Below, piece after piece: positions 21,119-21,335 of a stretch of 21,335 nucleotides of DNA (positions are counted from its first letter, which is position 1; every line of letters begins with the position of its first letter). This DNA comes from Natrinema soli. Lineage in GTDB: Archaea > Halobacteriota > Halobacteria > Halobacteriales > Natrialbaceae. The stretch spans positions 1-21,335 of the forward strand of contig NZ_JAQIVI010000136.1 in assembly GCF_028618695.1 (NCBI RefSeq), given 5' to 3'. Made by a program: the position numbers and the translations under genes. Below the pieces are notes generated by a model. It searched no databases. It had not been told where the DNA came from and saw only the letters and a program-made list of their open reading frames with translations.

Positions 21119-21335
21119 ATGCAAACGGCAGCCGACCTGCTCGTTCGCTGTCTCGAGGCCGAGGGCGTCGAGCGGGTCTTCGGCGTTCCGGGCGAAGAGA
21201 TCGAGGACCTGCTGTTTTCGCTTCGGGAGTCACCGATCCGGTTCGTCCCGACGCGCCACGAGCAGGGAGCGGCGTTCATGGCCGACGTCCACGGCCGGCT
21301 GACCGGCGAGGCCGGCGTCTGCTGCTCGACGCTCG
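21119..21335 (+). CDS. Thiamine-diphosphate enzyme, acetolactate synthase large-subunit type, 3' end outside window
   Basis: The visible 72 residues are the N-terminal pyrimidine-binding domain of a ThDP enzyme: AADLLVRCLEAEGVERVFGV, PGEEIEDLL and the catalytic glutamate in RHEQGAAFMADVHGRLTGE (E48). Acetolactate synthase condenses two pyruvates in branched-chain amino-acid biosynthesis, but related enzymes (pyruvate oxidase, benzoylformate decarboxylase and others) share this part, so the substrate is open. I chose ATG 21119 over ATG 21092 because GATTAATG (21087-21094) is about 28 bases upstream of it and would overlap the alternative start. Confidence 0.88.
   Translation, partial: MQTAADLLVRCLEAEGVERVFGVPGEEIEDLLFSLRESPIRFVPTRHEQGAAFMADVHGRLTGEAGVCCSTL

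Overview
The window is chromosomal-style DNA from a haloarchaeon. It is GC-rich, with acidic, low-lysine proteins and many ATG/GTG starts lying 25-30 bases after a TATA-like box, as expected for leaderless archaeal transcripts. Family-level cues (an Orc1/Cdc6 initiator, a ubiquitin-like SAMP, a tungsten-type aldehyde ferredoxin oxidoreductase, a Tat lipoprotein, an HTH_10 relic, ISH4- and IS6-type transposases) agree. A Natrialbales member is my guess from style only.

Layout: 1-657 holds the N-terminal two thirds of an Orc1/Cdc6 gene (minus strand) with a clear promoter and a tandem repeat. About 1.4 kb follows with no sound gene, only a possible relic. 2045-5003 carries a GNAT acetyltransferase with an N-terminal winged-helix region and three unrecognised small proteins. 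5051-7539 is a plus-strand run: SAMP3-like ubiquitin-like protein, a small membrane protein, the AzlC/AzlD amino-acid exporter pair, a small protein possibly related to the MoaD C-terminal domain, and a hypothetical. Opposite it, 7699-9624 encodes an aldehyde ferredoxin oxidoreductase, followed by a DUF1328 membrane protein, a frameshifted HTH_10 relic and a cupin.

11.1-16.5 kb: an IS6-type relic, a zinc-finger microprotein, a secreted protein with 33 N-glycosylation sequons in an alternating block/linker plan, a Nudix hydrolase, a PadR-type regulator, a small hypothetical, a protein made of two duplicated halves, a Tat lipoprotein with a NET repeat tail, and a PPOX-fold flavin/F420 protein.

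16.7-21.05 kb is a zone of decay and insertion. It holds a beta-helix N-terminus abutting a peptide-binding-protein C-terminus, a creatininase complete except for one in-frame TAG, a HAD C-terminal fragment head-to-head with an N-terminally truncated GAP-family gene, two diverged copies of an unnamed hairpin-bearing repeat, an intact UspA gene, a broken ISH4-type transposase, an apparently intact IS6-type element, and a ricin-lectin C-terminal fragment beside it. The last gene, running off the right edge, is a thiamine-diphosphate enzyme of the acetolactate synthase type.

The most interesting points are the single-TAG creatininase, the repeated hairpin element, the modular sequon-rich secreted protein, the duplicated-domain protein, and several unassigned operator-like repeats. 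I did not find a clear new multi-gene defence or mobile system. All family names come from reading translations by eye, with no database search.
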